Shown here piece by piece: positions 5,766 through 6,762 of a stretch of DNA of 6,762 nt. The notes beneath the pieces are model-generated. The model saw only the letters and a list, made by a program, of their open reading frames with translations, had not been told where the DNA came from and made no database searches. The stretch is from JBKBMT01 sp046295655. Lineage in GTDB: Bacteria; Pseudomonadota; Alphaproteobacteria; Rhodobacterales; Rhodobacteraceae. Location: the NCBI GenBank assembly GCA_046295655.1, contig JBKBMT010000108.1:1-6762 (forward strand), read 5' to 3'. Made by a program: the position numbers and the translations under genes. Each line of letters starts with the position of its first letter. Positions within the stretch are counted from its first letter, which is position 1.

Positions 5766-5807
5766 GGGCGCGCTTTTCAAGGGGCAGCCGCCCGAGAGGT
5801 TCATCCG

Positions 5808-6737
5808 ATGCCCGAACCCCACGCCCGTCCGCGGAGCTTTCAGGAGATCATCCTGCGGCTTCAGACCTACTGGGCCGCGCAGGGCTGCGCCATCCTGCAA
5901 CCCTACGACATGGAGGTGGGGGCGGGCACCTTCCACCCGGCGACGACGCTGCGCGCGCTCGGGCCGAAGCCATGGGCGGCGGCCTATGTCCAGCCCTCGC
6001 GCCGCCCCACCGACGGCCGCTATGGCGAGAACCCGAACCGGCTTCAGCACTACTACCAGTATCAGGTCATCATCAAACCCTCGCCCCCCGACCTGCAGGA
6101 CCTTTACCTCGGCTCGCTGGCGGCGATCGGGCTCGACCCGCTGGCGCATGACGTCCGCTTCGTCGAGGACGACTGGGAAAGCCCGACGCTGGGCGCCTGG
6201 GGGCTGGGGTGGGAGGTCTGGTGCGACGGGATGGAGGTCAGCCAGTTCACCTATTTCCAGCAGGTCGGCGGCCACGACTGCAAGCCCGTCTCGGGCGAGC
6301 TGACCTATGGCCTCGAACGGCTGGCGATGTATGTGCTCGGCATCGATCACGTCATGGACATGCCGTTCAACGACCCCGACGCACCCCAGCCGCTGAGCTA
6401 TGGCGACATCTTCCGCCAGACCGAGGAGGAATATTCGCGCCACAACTTCGACGGCGCCGATACTGCAATGCTGCTGCGGCATTTCGAGGATGCCGAGGCT
6501 GAATGCGAACGCCTGCTCGGTTTCGACCCGGAAGATCCGGCCAGCGGCAAGCGCATCGTCATGGCCCATCCGGCCTATGACCAGTGCATCAAGGCCAGCC
6601 ACCTGTTCAACCTTCTGGACGCGCGCGGGGTGATCTCGGTCACCGAACGGCAGGCCTACATCGGCCGGGTCCGCGCGCTGGCGAAGAAATGCGCCGATGC
6701 CTTCGTCACCACCGCGGCGGGCGGGGCGGCGGCGTGA
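5808..6737 (+). CDS. glyQ: Glycyl-tRNA synthetase alpha subunit
   Basis: GlyQ is the catalytic-core chain of the bacterial alpha2beta2 glycyl-tRNA synthetase, which charges tRNA-Gly with glycine using ATP. The beta chain GlyS adds tRNA recognition. The 309-residue product matches the usual length (303 in E. coli) and is complete. It opens with SFQEIILRLQTYWAAQGCAI (10-29). It carries the family block MEVGAGTFHPATTLRALGP (35-53) and the class II motif 2 region VQPSRRPTDGRYGENPNR with LQHYYQYQVIIKP (61-91). It also has WEVWCDGMEVSQFTYFQQVGG (135-155) and motif 3 ELTYGLERLAMYV (164-176). The ATG at 5808 is supported by GAGAGGT ending 7 nt upstream and by the family N-terminus; the frame is open further upstream, but that extension is not GlyQ-like. 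The last residues are an Ala/Gly-rich tail. Its TGA overlaps the GTG start of the next gene, so translation of the two is likely coupled. glyS is expected downstream, beyond the window. Confidence 0.99.
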   Translation: MPEPHARPRSFQEIILRLQTYWAAQGCAILQPYDMEVGAGTFHPATTLRALGPKPWAAAYVQPSRRPTDGRYGENPNRLQHYYQYQVIIKPSPPDLQDLYLGSLAAIGLDPLAHDVRFVEDDWESPTLGAWGLGWEVWCDGMEVSQFTYFQQVGGHDCKPVSGELTYGLERLAMYVLGIDHVMDMPFNDPDAPQPLSYGDIFRQTEEEYSRHNFDGADTAMLLRHFEDAEAECERLLGFDPEDPASGKRIVMAHPAYDQCIKASHLFNLLDARGVISVTERQAYIGRVRALAKKCADAFVTTAAGGAAA

Positions 6738-6762
6738 CGGGGCGCATTGTCGTCATCCTGCT
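6734..6762 (+). CDS. Start of a downstream gene, truncated by the window end; possible membrane-anchored DUF6446-type protein
   Basis: A GTG at 6734-6736 overlaps the glyQ stop (GTGA), a common arrangement of coupled genes. The nine complete codons plus two bases read MTGRIVVILL, a short polar start running into a hydrophobic stretch, as at the beginning of an N-terminal membrane anchor. It does not resemble the start of GlyS, which normally begins with a motif like PDLLIELFSEEIP. From memory, Rhodobacterales often have a small single-pass protein of unknown function (DUF6446) between glyQ and glyS, with a similar MTGK/MNGK start. That family assignment is inference from about ten residues and gene order. 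No strong ribosome-binding site is visible. Confidence 0.5.

Noticed and set aside
5648..5807. T-box or other riboswitch controlling glyQ.
   Set aside because: No specifier stem or antiterminator features, a leader of only about 36 nt from the candidate promoter, and T-boxes are not expected in proteobacteria.
1..6762. CRISPR array, tRNA, insertion sequence or phage genes.
   Set aside because: No regularly spaced repeats, cloverleaf-like segments, transposase motifs or shift in base composition were seen.

Overview
The window is very GC-rich and its genes end codons almost always in G or C. Its gene content (a long-form FolE2, a two-subunit glycyl-tRNA synthetase with a separate alpha chain, and a secreted peptidoglycan-binding protein with a trypsin-like domain) points to an alphaproteobacterium, most likely of the Rhodobacterales (Rhodobacter/Rhodovulum/Paracoccus relatives). 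It reads as ordinary chromosome: there is no transposase, integrase, tRNA, rRNA or CRISPR array.

Layout from left to right. Bases 1-426 hold no gene I can name; short competing reading frames and a 10-bp GC hairpin lie there. A glutathione S-transferase family gene is on the minus strand (427-1047). It diverges, across a 162-bp spacer, from folE2 (1210-2298, plus), which encodes the type IB GTP cyclohydrolase that opens folate synthesis. A Trk-type potassium channel subunit gene, trkH (2350-3798, plus), follows 51 bp later. An 88-bp convergent spacer with a 14-bp palindrome, a tandem 10-mer and a hairpin separates trkH from a minus-strand gene (3887-5647) for an exported multidomain envelope protein. 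That protein runs signal peptide, SPOR-like domain, Ala/Pro linker, PG_binding_1 domain, an unassigned middle segment, and a trypsin-like domain in which all three catalytic positions appear to be replaced. Across a 160-bp divergent spacer, glyQ (5808-6737, plus) encodes the glycyl-tRNA synthetase alpha chain. Its stop codon overlaps the GTG start of another gene cut off by the window end; the visible residues look like a membrane anchor, not GlyS.

The genes do not form one pathway. folE2 and trkH could share a transcript because the gap is short, and glyQ is translationally coupled to the next gene. The rest are housekeeping neighbours. The most interesting item is the apparent pseudoprotease with two peptidoglycan-binding modules. 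I see no clear evidence of an entirely new multi-gene system.
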